NCBI RefSeq assembly: GCF_003026285.1
Contig: NZ_PYOD01000015.1
Span: 50,372 to 114,371, forward strand
Source: Photobacterium profundum
GTDB lineage: Bacteria > Pseudomonadota > Gammaproteobacteria > Enterobacterales > Vibrionaceae
Length of the DNA stretch: 64,000 nt
Direction: 5' to 3'
Shown here: piece by piece, positions 43,759-51,715 of the stretch
Position numbering within the stretch: position 1 is the stretch's first letter
Layout of the letters: each line of letters starts with the position of its first letter
Notes under the pieces: generated by a model
The model's database searches: none
What the model was told of the DNA's origin: nothing
What the model saw: the letters and a program-made list of their open reading frames with translations, nothing else
Position numbers and translations under genes: made by a program

Positions 43759-45243
43759 TTACTTTAAGTAACGATTTTCTAAATGTGCTTTAAAGTGAGC
43801 TGCATTTAAACGTTCACCGGTCGCTGCTTTTAATATATCGTCAGTTGATAATGTTGAAGCCTTCTTCCAAACATGGCGATCTAACCAATTAAATATCGGC
43901 GTTAGGTTACGCTCACGAATAAGGTTTTCAATATTCATTTCAGTACGCATAGCAGACATAAACTGGGCTGCGTACATTGCACCTAATGTATAAGAAGGGA
44001 AATAACCGAAGCTGCCATCTGTCCAATGAATATCTTGCATACAGCCATCGGTATAATTGCCTTTGGTTGAAAGCCCAAGATACTCATTCATTTTTTTATC
44101 CCAAAGTCTTGGAATATCAACCACTTCAATATTTCCTTCGATCAAATCACGTTCGATCTCATAACGAAGAATAACGTGTGCAGGGTAGGTTACTTCATCA
44201 GCATCTACCCGAATATACCCCGGTTTAACACGCGTATTAAATAGGGCAAGATTCTCATTTGTTAATGCTTTATCGTTTTCGCGTTCAAATGCTTCACGTG
44301 CAGAAGGAGCAAGTAAGGCGATAAATTCTGGGCTACGAGAAAGCTGCATTTCAAAAAATAAGCTTTGAGATTCGTGAATTCCCATAGAGCGCGCTTGGCC
44401 AACGGGTAACCCTTCAAATTGCTGAGGTAACCCTTGCTCATAACGAGCATGGCCCGTTTCATGAATAACCCCCATTAACGCTGAAGTGAAATCATCTTCA
44501 TCGTAACGCGTAGTAATACGCACATCGCTAGGCACACCACCACAGAATGGATGGGTACTGACATCTAAACGGCCATGGTCAAAATCGAACCCCAACTTAC
44601 TCATGACTTCCAAACTAAGAGATTTTTGGTCATCAATGAAGAAAGGCCCCTTAGGTGTTAAAACCACTTCTGTATTTTGTTTTTCACGTACTTGCTGGAT
44701 AAGGGAAGGGAGCCATGATTTAACATCAGCAAATAATGAATCAAGCTCAGTAGTTGTCATGCCGGGTTCATAAATATCGAGCAATGCATCATAACGACTT
44801 AAGCCTGTTGCTTCTGCGCGAATAGCGGCTTCTTTTCGTGCTAGTTCAACAACTGTTTCTAAATTCTTACTGAAATCATGCCAGTTATTGGTTTGGCGCT
44901 GAGTTCGCCAAGCATGTTCACATTTAGAACCGGCAAGCGATTGCTCTTCTACAAGTTCAGCTGGAAGAATGTTGCTCATTTGCCAAACACGCTTCATCTC
45001 TTTTAGGCTAACAGTTTCTTCTGCCGTTAATGATTCAGCTTCTGCTTGATTGAACCAATCAGCTAAATGAGAGGCAGTGGAGAGTTCATGAGACATAACG
45101 GCTAATTCAGCCATAGCTTCTGAACGAGCATCATTACCACCTTCAGGCATCATTGCAGCCTGATCCCAACCGCAGATAGCCCCAAGATGTGATAAGCGGT
45201 TAATTTTCTTTGAGTGTTTTACTAACTTTTCATAGTAAGTCAT
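43759..45243 (-). CDS. Metallocarboxypeptidase Taq (peptidase family M32)
   Basis: This 494-residue protein carries the zinc motif HETGH (261-265) with the downstream glutamate in the MGIHESQSLFFE helix, plus YDEDDFTSALMGVIH, as in carboxypeptidase Taq. It removes C-terminal residues from peptides in the cytoplasm with broad specificity. Three start codons stack at 45243-45249 (ATG, ATG, TTG); the ATG at 45243 has best spacing to AAGG. Length is as usual. Single gene. Confidence 0.92.
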   Translation of the reverse strand: MTYYEKLVKHSKKINRLSHLGAICGWDQAAMMPEGGNDARSEAMAELAVMSHELSTASHLADWFNQAEAESLTAEETVSLKEMKRVWQMSNILPAELVEEQSLAGSKCEHAWRTQRQTNNWHDFSKNLETVVELARKEAAIRAEATGLSRYDALLDIYEPGMTTTELDSLFADVKSWLPSLIQQVREKQNTEVVLTPKGPFFIDDQKSLSLEVMSKLGFDFDHGRLDVSTHPFCGGVPSDVRITTRYDEDDFTSALMGVIHETGHARYEQGLPQQFEGLPVGQARSMGIHESQSLFFEMQLSRSPEFIALLAPSAREAFERENDKALTNENLALFNTRVKPGYIRVDADEVTYPAHVILRYEIERDLIEGNIEVVDIPRLWDKKMNEYLGLSTKGNYTDGCMQDIHWTDGSFGYFPSYTLGAMYAAQFMSAMRTEMNIENLIRERNLTPIFNWLDRHVWKKASTLSTDDILKAATGERLNAAHFKAHLENRYLK

Positions 45244-45736
45244 CATCAATCCTTGCGTTGACTTAGTAGCTTTAACTACTAAGAATATCGATAAATACCG
45301 GAATAAAGAATGCCTTAACTAGCAAACAGGGTATTTTACCGCAGTTGGGTCATTTATTTGCGATTACGGTTGAATTTGGCGGGTTTTATTGGTCATTACA
45401 GAGTAATATGCTGGTTAATTATCCTATAAAACGCACATTTCTATTTATTGACACAAAACTGTCAGTATAAAAATGAATAGTGTTGAATCTGACTGGTCTT
45501 TTCTGCTAAAAAGACATTGTGAAATTAATAACGTATTTTCTAAAAATACCTCTCAGAAAATCACTGTAAATATATGTAATTGGTGTCATATTGTGTGATG
45601 TGATAAATGAAGCGTGATAAGCTCTAATGTGTCAAAACACTTACAGTTTCGTAAGAATTTGTAAAGTACGCGCGCATTGAATTGATAGTCGGATATAATG
45701 CCCAAAGTAGTCGTAATTAGGAATTTTCATACCAAA
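45244..45736. other. Divergent control region of the carboxypeptidase and dacA genes
   Basis: Nearly 500 bp, AT-rich, with no gene. A TATAAT hexamer at 45694-45699 could be a -10 box for dacA, but no good -35 lies at the right distance. Confidence 0.45.
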
Positions 45737-46912
45737 ATGAAAAAGACATCAAAAATATCTTCAGCAGTCGCTGGTACTGTTTTTCTCTCGTTATCTTTGC
45801 CTGCTCTAGCCGTACCAACTGTGGTTCCTGACGCTCCTGTATTAGGCGCGAAAGGCTATGTATTGATGGACTACAACACCGGTCGAGTTCTTGTCGAAAA
45901 GAACGCGAATGTAAAATTAAACCCTGCCAGTTTAACAAAGTTAATGACCAGCTATGTGGCAGGGCAAGAGATGAAGCGCGGTAACATCAGCCAAGATGAT
46001 ATTGTTGTTATAAGCCGAAATGCATGGGCTAGAAACTTTTCAGATTCATCTAAAATGTTTATTGAAGTAGGTACTGAAGTCTCAATGATGGATTTGTACC
46101 GCGGCCTTATTATTCAATCGGGTAATGATGCCAGTGTTGCTATTGCTGAGCATGTTGCTGGTTCTCAAGATGCATTTGTTGGATTAATGAATTCATGGGC
46201 TAAAAATTTAGGCATGAATAACAGCCAATTTGCGAATGCACATGGTCTTGATAACCCGAACCTGTACAGTACACCTTATGATATTGCCTTACTTGGACAA
46301 GCATTGATCAAAGATTTACCTGATCTGTATCCACTATATAGCGAACGTTCTTTTACTTATAACAATATTACACAACGTAACCGTAACGGATTACTCGGTG
46401 ATAAAAGTATTAATGTTGACGGCATGAAAACGGGCTATACCGGCGGTGCCGGTTATAGTTTAGCGAGCTCGGCAACACAGGGAAATATGCGTTTAATTTC
46501 AGTTGTTATGGGCTCTAGCAGTACCAAAAGCCGTGAAGCAGAAAGCAAGCAGTTGTTAAATTATGGTTTCCGTTTCTTTAGTACTATCTCGCCACATAAG
46601 AAAGGGCAAGAAGTACTGAGTGAACGTATCTGGATGGGCAACTCCGATACTATTAGCCTTGGTGTAGAGAATGATACTTACGTGACGCTGTCACGTAATG
46701 ATGCTAAAAAAGTAACAGCCAATATTGAATTAACAAAAGATTTAATGGCGCCGCTTGCGATTGGTGATAATGTCGGTTCAATCTTCTACCAAGTGAATGG
46801 TGAAGATGTTGCAGAAGTGCCGTTAGTCGCTTTGGAAACTGTTGAAGAAGGCGGTATCTTTAGCCGCTTAGTTGATTATATTAAAATGTTTTTTGCGAAC
46901 CTATTTAAGTAA
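45737..46912 (+). CDS. dacA: D-alanyl-D-alanine carboxypeptidase (PBP5/6)
   Basis: This 391-residue exported enzyme has a signal peptide ending ALA, SxxK in PASLTKLM (Ser65, Lys68), SxN in QSGNDAS, and KTG in GMKTGYTGGAG. The C-terminal amphipathic helix IFSRLVDYIKMFFANLFK anchors it to the inner membrane. It trims the terminal D-Ala from peptidoglycan pentapeptides. The frame is open from 45698, but MKKTSK at 45737 starts a clean signal peptide; the ribosome binding site (TAGGA) is rather far away. The gene contains a perfect matS site. Confidence 0.93.
   Translation: MKKTSKISSAVAGTVFLSLSLPALAVPTVVPDAPVLGAKGYVLMDYNTGRVLVEKNANVKLNPASLTKLMTSYVAGQEMKRGNISQDDIVVISRNAWARNFSDSSKMFIEVGTEVSMMDLYRGLIIQSGNDASVAIAEHVAGSQDAFVGLMNSWAKNLGMNNSQFANAHGLDNPNLYSTPYDIALLGQALIKDLPDLYPLYSERSFTYNNITQRNRNGLLGDKSINVDGMKTGYTGGAGYSLASSATQGNMRLISVVMGSSSTKSREAESKQLLNYGFRFFSTISPHKKGQEVLSERIWMGNSDTISLGVENDTYVTLSRNDAKKVTANIELTKDLMAPLAIGDNVGSIFYQVNGEDVAEVPLVALETVEEGGIFSRLVDYIKMFFANLFK
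46682..46694. other. matS site (MatP binding motif)
   Basis: GTGACGCTGTCAC is a perfect fit to the 13-bp consensus GTGACRNYGTCAC that marks the Ter macrodomain in Enterobacterales and Vibrionales. It lies inside dacA. Confidence 0.75.
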
Positions 46913-46957
46913 TTACTAGCTTAACTGGCTGAATCCGATTATCAATTTAGAATTGAA

Positions 46958-46992
46958 CCCACTTTCTCTGTACAAGAGAAGGTGGGTTTTTT
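46958..46992 (+). terminator. Rho-independent terminator of dacA
   Basis: Arms CCCACTTTCTCT (46958-46969) and AGAGAAGGTGGG (46975-46986), followed by six T. Confidence 0.85.
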
Positions 46993-47001
46993 CTAGCATG
47001 C

Positions 47002-47066
47002 TAATACTAATTTAGACAACTATCTGATCAGCCTTACTGACCATATAGTTATCCATAGTGGTATTA
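47002..47066. repeat. Short palindromic repeat, family TAATAC...GTATTA (copy B)
   Basis: A 65-bp imperfect palindrome, ends TAATAC and GTATTA, with inner TTTAGACAACTATCTGATCAG and CTGACCATATAG halves. It differs from the copy at 18932 mainly by about 13 additional central bases. The ttcA stop codon (47064-47066) is its terminal TAA. Confidence 0.65.
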
Positions 47067-47963
47067 AACGTTAGTTACATCGATGAACATTGATTCATCA
47101 ATATTGATATTTGAAGACGATACTTCTGCTTCAGTAAATTCATACTCAGCTCTTGCACCATTTCTATCTAGTGGTAGGTTTTCAAAATCAAAAATATTTC
47201 TATCAGCTAGCTGGCTTGGACTAATATTTTGTGTTGATTTGAAAATGCTTTCTACACGACCTGGCGTTTGCGTGTCCCAATCAATCAGCATTGCTTTAAT
47301 GTTTTGACGCTGAAGGTTTTCTTGCGAGCCACATAAGTTACAAGGAATGATTGGGTATTCGCGGTATTCAGCGTAAGCGATTAAGTCTTTCTCACGGCAA
47401 TAAGTAAGAGGGCGAATAACAACGTTACGTTGGTCATCAGAACGTAATTTAGGCGGCATTGATTTTAATCTTGAGCCATAGAACATGTTCAAGAACATTG
47501 TCTCAACCATATCGTCCATGTGATGACCAAGCGCAATTTTAGTCGCTCCAATCTTCTCTGCGAAAGAATATAAGGTTCCGCGACGTAAACGAGAACAAAG
47601 ACCACATGTTGTTTTACCTTCAGGTATTTTCTCTCTAACGACAGAGTATGTGTCTTTATCAACGATGTAATAAGGAATGCCCAGAGATTCAAAGTAGTTT
47701 GGCAAGATATGCTCTGGAAAACCTGGTTGTTTCTGATCCAGGTTAACAGCGATCACTTTAAACTTAATCGGTGCTGATTTTTGCAAACCCAAAAGAATAT
47801 CAAGCATTGCAAAAGAATCTTTACCACCACTGATACAAGCCATTACAACATCTGATTCTTCAATCATGTTGTACTCAGTAATCGCATTGCCTACATTGCG
47901 TCGAAGTTTCTTTTGAAGCTTATTAAATTCAAGGTTTTCTTTGTGCGTATCTTGTTGATTCAT
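47064..47963 (-). CDS. ttcA: tRNA 2-thiocytidine(32) synthetase TtcA
   Basis: This 299-residue protein has the PP-loop SGGKDS (45-50) for tRNA adenylation and the cysteine pairs CGLC (120-123) and CNLC (208-211) that bind a 4Fe-4S cluster. It thiolates cytidine 32 of some tRNAs. The ATG at 47963 is preferred over the TTG six bases upstream. The stop codon lies in a palindromic repeat, so the repeat inserted exactly at the end of the gene; the C-terminus FIDVTNV looks normal for the family. The local neighbours uspE and fnr match other Vibrionaceae. Confidence 0.94.
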   Translation of the reverse strand: MNQQDTHKENLEFNKLQKKLRRNVGNAITEYNMIEESDVVMACISGGKDSFAMLDILLGLQKSAPIKFKVIAVNLDQKQPGFPEHILPNYFESLGIPYYIVDKDTYSVVREKIPEGKTTCGLCSRLRRGTLYSFAEKIGATKIALGHHMDDMVETMFLNMFYGSRLKSMPPKLRSDDQRNVVIRPLTYCREKDLIAYAEYREYPIIPCNLCGSQENLQRQNIKAMLIDWDTQTPGRVESIFKSTQNISPSQLADRNIFDFENLPLDRNGARAEYEFTEAEVSSSNINIDESMFIDVTNV

Positions 47964-48363
47964 TCTCAAATCTCGTACTACCGTAAATGAAGTAGTGAAC
48001 AGCTGATGGATTAGCGGGGGATTATAATGCTTTTTTACATGTTCAGGGAAGTGTTCTTGTGCTTAATACCAAATCCATTAATTATCTGACCATTCAGAAT
48101 ACTACTGGGAGTTGAGTTCAAGGATAGTGTTAGTGGTTCTCTTTTAACTCTCGCTGAACTGATCAGATAATTAATGGATTTGGTATTAGTACATAAAGTG
48201 TAAAAACGCGTTAGATTTGAACAAAAACCAAGCTAACAATAAAACTGCTTTTGAATTAAGATATTAAAAGTGCCGCTACACCATAGTTGGCAGTAAGCAG
48301 TAAAGCCATATAGGCTGCCTCAATAATAAATACGTAAGCAATATTTACGTAAAAGGGATGGTA
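47964..48363. other. Divergent intergenic stretch holding a palindromic element
   Basis: About 400 bp between ttcA and the lipoprotein gene. The 125-bp palindromic repeat at 48064-48188 takes up a third. The rest should hold the promoters. Confidence 0.5.
48064..48188. repeat. 125-bp palindromic MITE-like element (copy C)
   Basis: Perfect 26-bp terminal inverted repeats (48064-48089 and 48163-48188) begin TAATACCAAATCC and end ATTATCTGA. The TAATAC ends and the TATCTGA(C/T)CA core relate it to the shorter copies at 18932 and 47002, one of which is only 1 kb away. The 73-bp centre has no gene. It looks like a miniature inverted-repeat element. Confidence 0.75.
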
Positions 48364-48717
48364 ATGGATAAATTGCATCGATGTTTAATTGCTGGCGTAG
48401 CGATAATCGCTATATCTGGATGTTCAGCTAAGCAATCACAACAGCTAGGAATGCGAAGTAGTACCGTGACAAAGGTATCGCAACAAATGTCTAATTTAGA
48501 GCTTTGTGAGACGTACTTGTATGATCGAAGCACCACACAGACTCACTTTGCGATAGCCAGTGAATGGAGTCGACGTGGTTTAAGTCGTAAGTATTGTGAA
48601 GAAACAATTAACCAACTTTATATTTCTGCTTTAGCGAGCTGGCTAGTTGCCAACAAAGACAAAAAAACGACTGACGATGCAACAAAGCCTGTTCCTTTGC
48701 CAGCAACGAACCTTTAA
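48364..48717 (+). CDS. Small lipoprotein of unknown function
   Basis: This 117-residue protein has a lipoprotein signal (LIAGVAIIAISGCSA, lipobox ISGC), then about 95 residues with two conserved-looking cysteines (LCETYLYDR and YCEETINQLY). The pattern of a single helix pair with Cys-Cys spacing resembles small outer-membrane lipoproteins seen in Vibrionaceae. The ATG at 48364 has AAGGG six bases upstream. Function unknown. Confidence 0.7.
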   Translation: MDKLHRCLIAGVAIIAISGCSAKQSQQLGMRSSTVTKVSQQMSNLELCETYLYDRSTTQTHFAIASEWSRRGLSRKYCEETINQLYISALASWLVANKDKKTTDDATKPVPLPATNL

Positions 48718-48799
48718 CTATTGATATCGATATAAGCTCTGTTCTGCACGTTATTTCTGATTAAGTCCCAAGAGATTAACTGAACCCACTTAGTATAAT

Positions 48800-48825
48800 A
48801 AAAAAGCCTCTAACGAGGCTTTTTT
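48800..48825. terminator. Bidirectional terminator between the lipoprotein gene and uspE
   Basis: Arms AAAAAAGCCTC and GAGGCTTTTTT around TAAC, giving T-runs on both strands. Confidence 0.88.
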
Positions 48826-48851
48826 ATTACTGCGTTATTTATTAATCTACC

Positions 48852-49793
48852 CTAATCAATATTAGGGGCGAGAGGGCTTACATAGCCATCAGGTTTTAAC
48901 GCAAGTAAGTCACAATTTAAACTATCAATTGTATGCTCAGCAGTATTGCCGATAAAAACCGCTGATAAGCCTGTACGGCCAGTCGTTCCTAAAATAACAA
49001 GTTCAGCGTCTAACTCTTCTGCCACTTTAGGTATGACGTCTTCAGGTAGCCCTTCGATAACATGCGTTTGCTCTTCACAAATACTATATTGTTGTCGTAG
49101 TGCTTTCATTGACGTTAAGTGATGTCCACGCACTGCATCGGTATAAGAAGCGGGGTCAAACTCGGGTAACTCAATGGTAATATTAACGGGTGTGGCTGGG
49201 TATGCGTTCACAAGGTTGATTTCTGCCCCTAAAATACTTGCGACACATTGAGCTTCTTTTACAATCGCATTATTAAGTGACTCATGTGTTTCACTATCTG
49301 CGGCTAAATTAACACATGCGACAATTTTCCCATTTTCAGGCCAACTATGATCTTTAACCATAAGAACCGGGCAAGGGCACTTACGTAATAAATGCCAATC
49401 TGTTGGTGTGAAGATAACCGAACCAATTTTATCGTGTTCATGCGTTGCTTTAATTAGTAGATCTATATGGCTTGTAAATACTTCAGCAACAATTGCCTCA
49501 TATGGACGGTTATGCCAAACAACCTTTATGTCTATATCTAATCCGTCTTCAGCATGTGGCTGAATGAGATCCTTAAGCCATGCTTCTCTTTGCATCACAA
49601 CGCCGCGGCGCATAGCTTGTCGCTCTTCAGACGAGAGCATAGACGTCATTTCGTATGAGAAATCATAAATGGCAAGAAAGAGAGTGATCTTTACGTCGGA
49701 AGACTTGTTGGCAAGATGAATGGCACGCGATAACGCAGGTTGGTGATCTTGAGCCGGATCGATAGCAACAAGAATATTATTGTATTTTTTCAT
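48852..49793 (-). CDS. uspE: Universal stress protein E
   Basis: This 313-residue protein consists of two Usp domains in tandem: the first begins NNILVAIDPAQDHQPAL, the second about residue 150, ending GTTGRTGLSAVFIGNTAEHTID with the G-2x-G-9x-G(S/T) nucleotide signature. E. coli UspE works in stress survival, motility and adhesion. The ATG at 49793 has AAGGGGG upstream, better than the upstream in-frame ATG. It follows fnr in the same direction, as in E. coli, after a terminator. Confidence 0.92.
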   Translation of the reverse strand: MKKYNNILVAIDPAQDHQPALSRAIHLANKSSDVKITLFLAIYDFSYEMTSMLSSEERQAMRRGVVMQREAWLKDLIQPHAEDGLDIDIKVVWHNRPYEAIVAEVFTSHIDLLIKATHEHDKIGSVIFTPTDWHLLRKCPCPVLMVKDHSWPENGKIVACVNLAADSETHESLNNAIVKEAQCVASILGAEINLVNAYPATPVNITIELPEFDPASYTDAVRGHHLTSMKALRQQYSICEEQTHVIEGLPEDVIPKVAEELDAELVILGTTGRTGLSAVFIGNTAEHTIDSLNCDLLALKPDGYVSPLAPNID

Positions 49794-49928
49794 AACTGCC
49801 CCCTTACACAACTGTGCTGGCAAAATACCTTTCTGAATGATAGCAGGTAAAACTGAGTCTAATCAGATTAGTATATTAACTGTAACGTATAGAAGGTATT
49901 AAAGGGAGAGGATATAGCAATAAATATA

Positions 49929-49964
49929 AAAAAAGTGATACGCATCAATAGTCGTATCACTTTT
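49929..49964 (-). terminator. Terminator of fnr
   Basis: Arms AAAAGTGATACG (49931-49942) and CGTATCACTTTT (49953-49964); on the minus strand a run of T follows into 49920s. Confidence 0.8.
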
Positions 49965-49986
49965 CCTGAAAACAAATAATCATTAA

Positions 49987-50739
49987 TTAGATGCTTTTTT
50001 TACTAACACCAGCAAGGCGAGATAGTTCGTCATGATCAAGGATTGTAATGTACTTACCTTTAACACTCAGCATGTCTGATTTTTGGAAGCGACCCAATAA
50101 ACGACTGATAGTCTCAACCGTTAAACCTAGGTAGTTACCAATATCACCACGCGTCATTGTTAGACGGAATTCACGAGGTGAGAAACCACGCTGCGAAAAA
50201 CGTAGCGATAGATTGTAAAGGAAAGCCGCTAAACGTTCTTCTGCATTTTTTTTAGAAAGCAGTAAAATCATTTCTTGGTCACCTTTGATTTCATGGCTCA
50301 TCAAACGCATGATTTGCTGACGTAGCTTTGGCATCTTGCCTGATAAGTCATCAAGAATTTCAAATGGGATTTCACATACCATTGATGTTTCAAGAGACTG
50401 TGCAAAGCTAGGGTGCATCATTTCATTAATAGCATCGAAACCAACAAGATCACCAGCAAGATGGAAAGCTGTAATTTGCTCATCACCTTGTTCTGTAATG
50501 GTGTAACTTTTGATCGTACCAGAGCGGATAGCGTAAAGAGATTTTAACTCATCGCCAGCTTTAAAAAGTTCTTGTCCTTTCTGGATCGGTTTTTTTCGTT
50601 CGATAATTTGATCGAGTTGATCAAGTTCAGACTCATTCAGTGTGAATGGAATACATAACTGACTAATACTGCAATCCTGGCAGTGAATAGCACATCCACC
50701 TGACTGGATACGTTTGGTTGTAAGTTTGTCTGAAATCAT
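49987..50739 (-). CDS. fnr: Fumarate/nitrate reduction regulator FNR
   Basis: This 250-residue regulator has the oxygen-sensing cysteines at Cys20, Cys23, Cys29 and Cys122, the same numbers as in E. coli FNR, plus an extra Cys16. A cyclic-nucleotide-like domain follows, then the helix-turn-helix GNYLGLTVETISRLLGRFQ whose ExxSR residues recognise TTGAT half-sites. Without oxygen it dimerises through the 4Fe-4S cluster and controls anaerobic genes. Nearby candidates are the fdh and cco operons. A likely autoregulatory site lies just upstream. Confidence 0.95.
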   Translation of the reverse strand: MISDKLTTKRIQSGGCAIHCQDCSISQLCIPFTLNESELDQLDQIIERKKPIQKGQELFKAGDELKSLYAIRSGTIKSYTITEQGDEQITAFHLAGDLVGFDAINEMMHPSFAQSLETSMVCEIPFEILDDLSGKMPKLRQQIMRLMSHEIKGDQEMILLLSKKNAEERLAAFLYNLSLRFSQRGFSPREFRLTMTRGDIGNYLGLTVETISRLLGRFQKSDMLSVKGKYITILDHDELSRLAGVSKKSI

Positions 50740-50756
50740 AAGCCTGTCTAACCAAT

Positions 50757-50770
50757 TTGATGTAGGTCAA
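50757..50770. promoter_or_regulatory. FNR-type site upstream of fnr
   Basis: TTGAT-GTAG-GTCAA matches the FNR consensus TTGAT-N4-ATCAA at nine of ten positions. It lies 18-31 bp before the fnr start codon, where binding would repress, as in E. coli fnr autoregulation. Confidence 0.6.
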
Positions 50771-50813
50771 TATTTTAACATATTATGAAGTAATATTACG
50801 AGTAATAAAAACT

Positions 50814-51491
50814 CTACAACATTTGTTTGATTGCGATGTAACCAGTATGAACGCCGTACGCCAATAACAGCAAGGCGCTCGCGCGTTTAAAGTAGAGGTT
50901 TTTTAAAAGTTGTTTTGCATGTTCAGCAACTGAGCCTATCAATAACATCGCAGGCAGTGTGCCTAAACCAAAAGCAAGCATTACACTAGCACCACCAATG
51001 GCACTGCCAGAGACTGCAGCCCAACTAAGAGTCGAATATACCAAACCACAAGGTAACCAGCCCCAGAGAACCCCAAAGGGTAGCGCTGATAATGGTGATT
51101 TCAACGGCAGAAAGGATCTCGCTGTGGGGGATATGTATTTCCAAAGAAATTGCCCGAGACGTTCAATTTTTGTGATGCCTTGCCACCATTGACCAAGGTA
51201 TAGCGCCAAGCCTATCATCATAAAAGCGGCAAATAAGCGTAATGAAATCAATGCACTTGAATATCCACTGTATGCAGCCATGCCTGCGAAAGCCCCCCCG
51301 ATGATGGCACCCGCAATTGAATAAGAAAATAAGCGCCCTATATTATAGGCCAGTAAATAAAGCCAACGATTATTACGTTCTTGACCCGGCATACCTAAGG
51401 CTAGTGCCGCGGCTACACCACCACACATACCAATACAGTGTCCTGCGCCCATCAGCCCAATAGCAAAAGCAGCATAGAAATCTATATTCAC
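50814..51491 (-). CDS. TauE/SafE-like membrane protein of the cbb3 cluster
   Basis: This 225-residue protein has about six membrane segments and begins MNIDFYAAFAIGLMGAGHCIGMCGG, with the HCxGMCGG motif typical of the sulfite-exporter-like membrane proteins that end ccoGHIS clusters. The Cys/His pair and location suggest a part in copper supply or haem/copper maturation of the cbb3 oxidase, but this is not proven. It overlaps ccoS by 4 bp and ends 75 bp before fnr. Confidence 0.85.
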   Translation of the reverse strand: MNIDFYAAFAIGLMGAGHCIGMCGGVAAALALGMPGQERNNRWLYLLAYNIGRLFSYSIAGAIIGGAFAGMAAYSGYSSALISLRLFAAFMMIGLALYLGQWWQGITKIERLGQFLWKYISPTARSFLPLKSPLSALPFGVLWGWLPCGLVYSTLSWAAVSGSAIGGASVMLAFGLGTLPAMLLIGSVAEHAKQLLKNLYFKRASALLLLAYGVHTGYIAIKQML

Positions 51492-51715
51492 GATTTATCG
51501 CCAGTATTCTGGTTTTCTGCCGTCTTTGTAGTTGCCTCTATTTCTTCAGCAGAAGGTGCATTTTTTGACTTAGATTCTGTTTCATCAAACAAAATATCGA
51601 AGCCTTGGCGTTCAAGATCTTCGAATTGATCGGATTTTACTGCCCATAAAAAGATAGCAACTGCAATGCATACAAAAATAATGGCGATAGGTATTAATAA
51701 GTAAAGACTAGCCAT
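51488..51715 (-). CDS. ccoS: cbb3 oxidase assembly protein CcoS
   Basis: This 75-residue protein has one N-terminal membrane helix (LYLLIPIAIIFVCIAVAIFLW) followed by the CcoS-typical KSDQFEDLERQGFDILFDE and a short charged tail. CcoS is needed to insert cofactors into CcoN. It overlaps ccoI by 8 bp, so translation is coupled. Confidence 0.92.
   Translation of the reverse strand: MASLYLLIPIAIIFVCIAVAIFLWAVKSDQFEDLERQGFDILFDETESKSKNAPSAEEIEATTKTAENQNTGDKS

Noticed and set aside
45694..45699. TATAAT as dacA -10 box
   Set aside because: No -35 hexamer at 16-18 bp distance; kept only as a remark.
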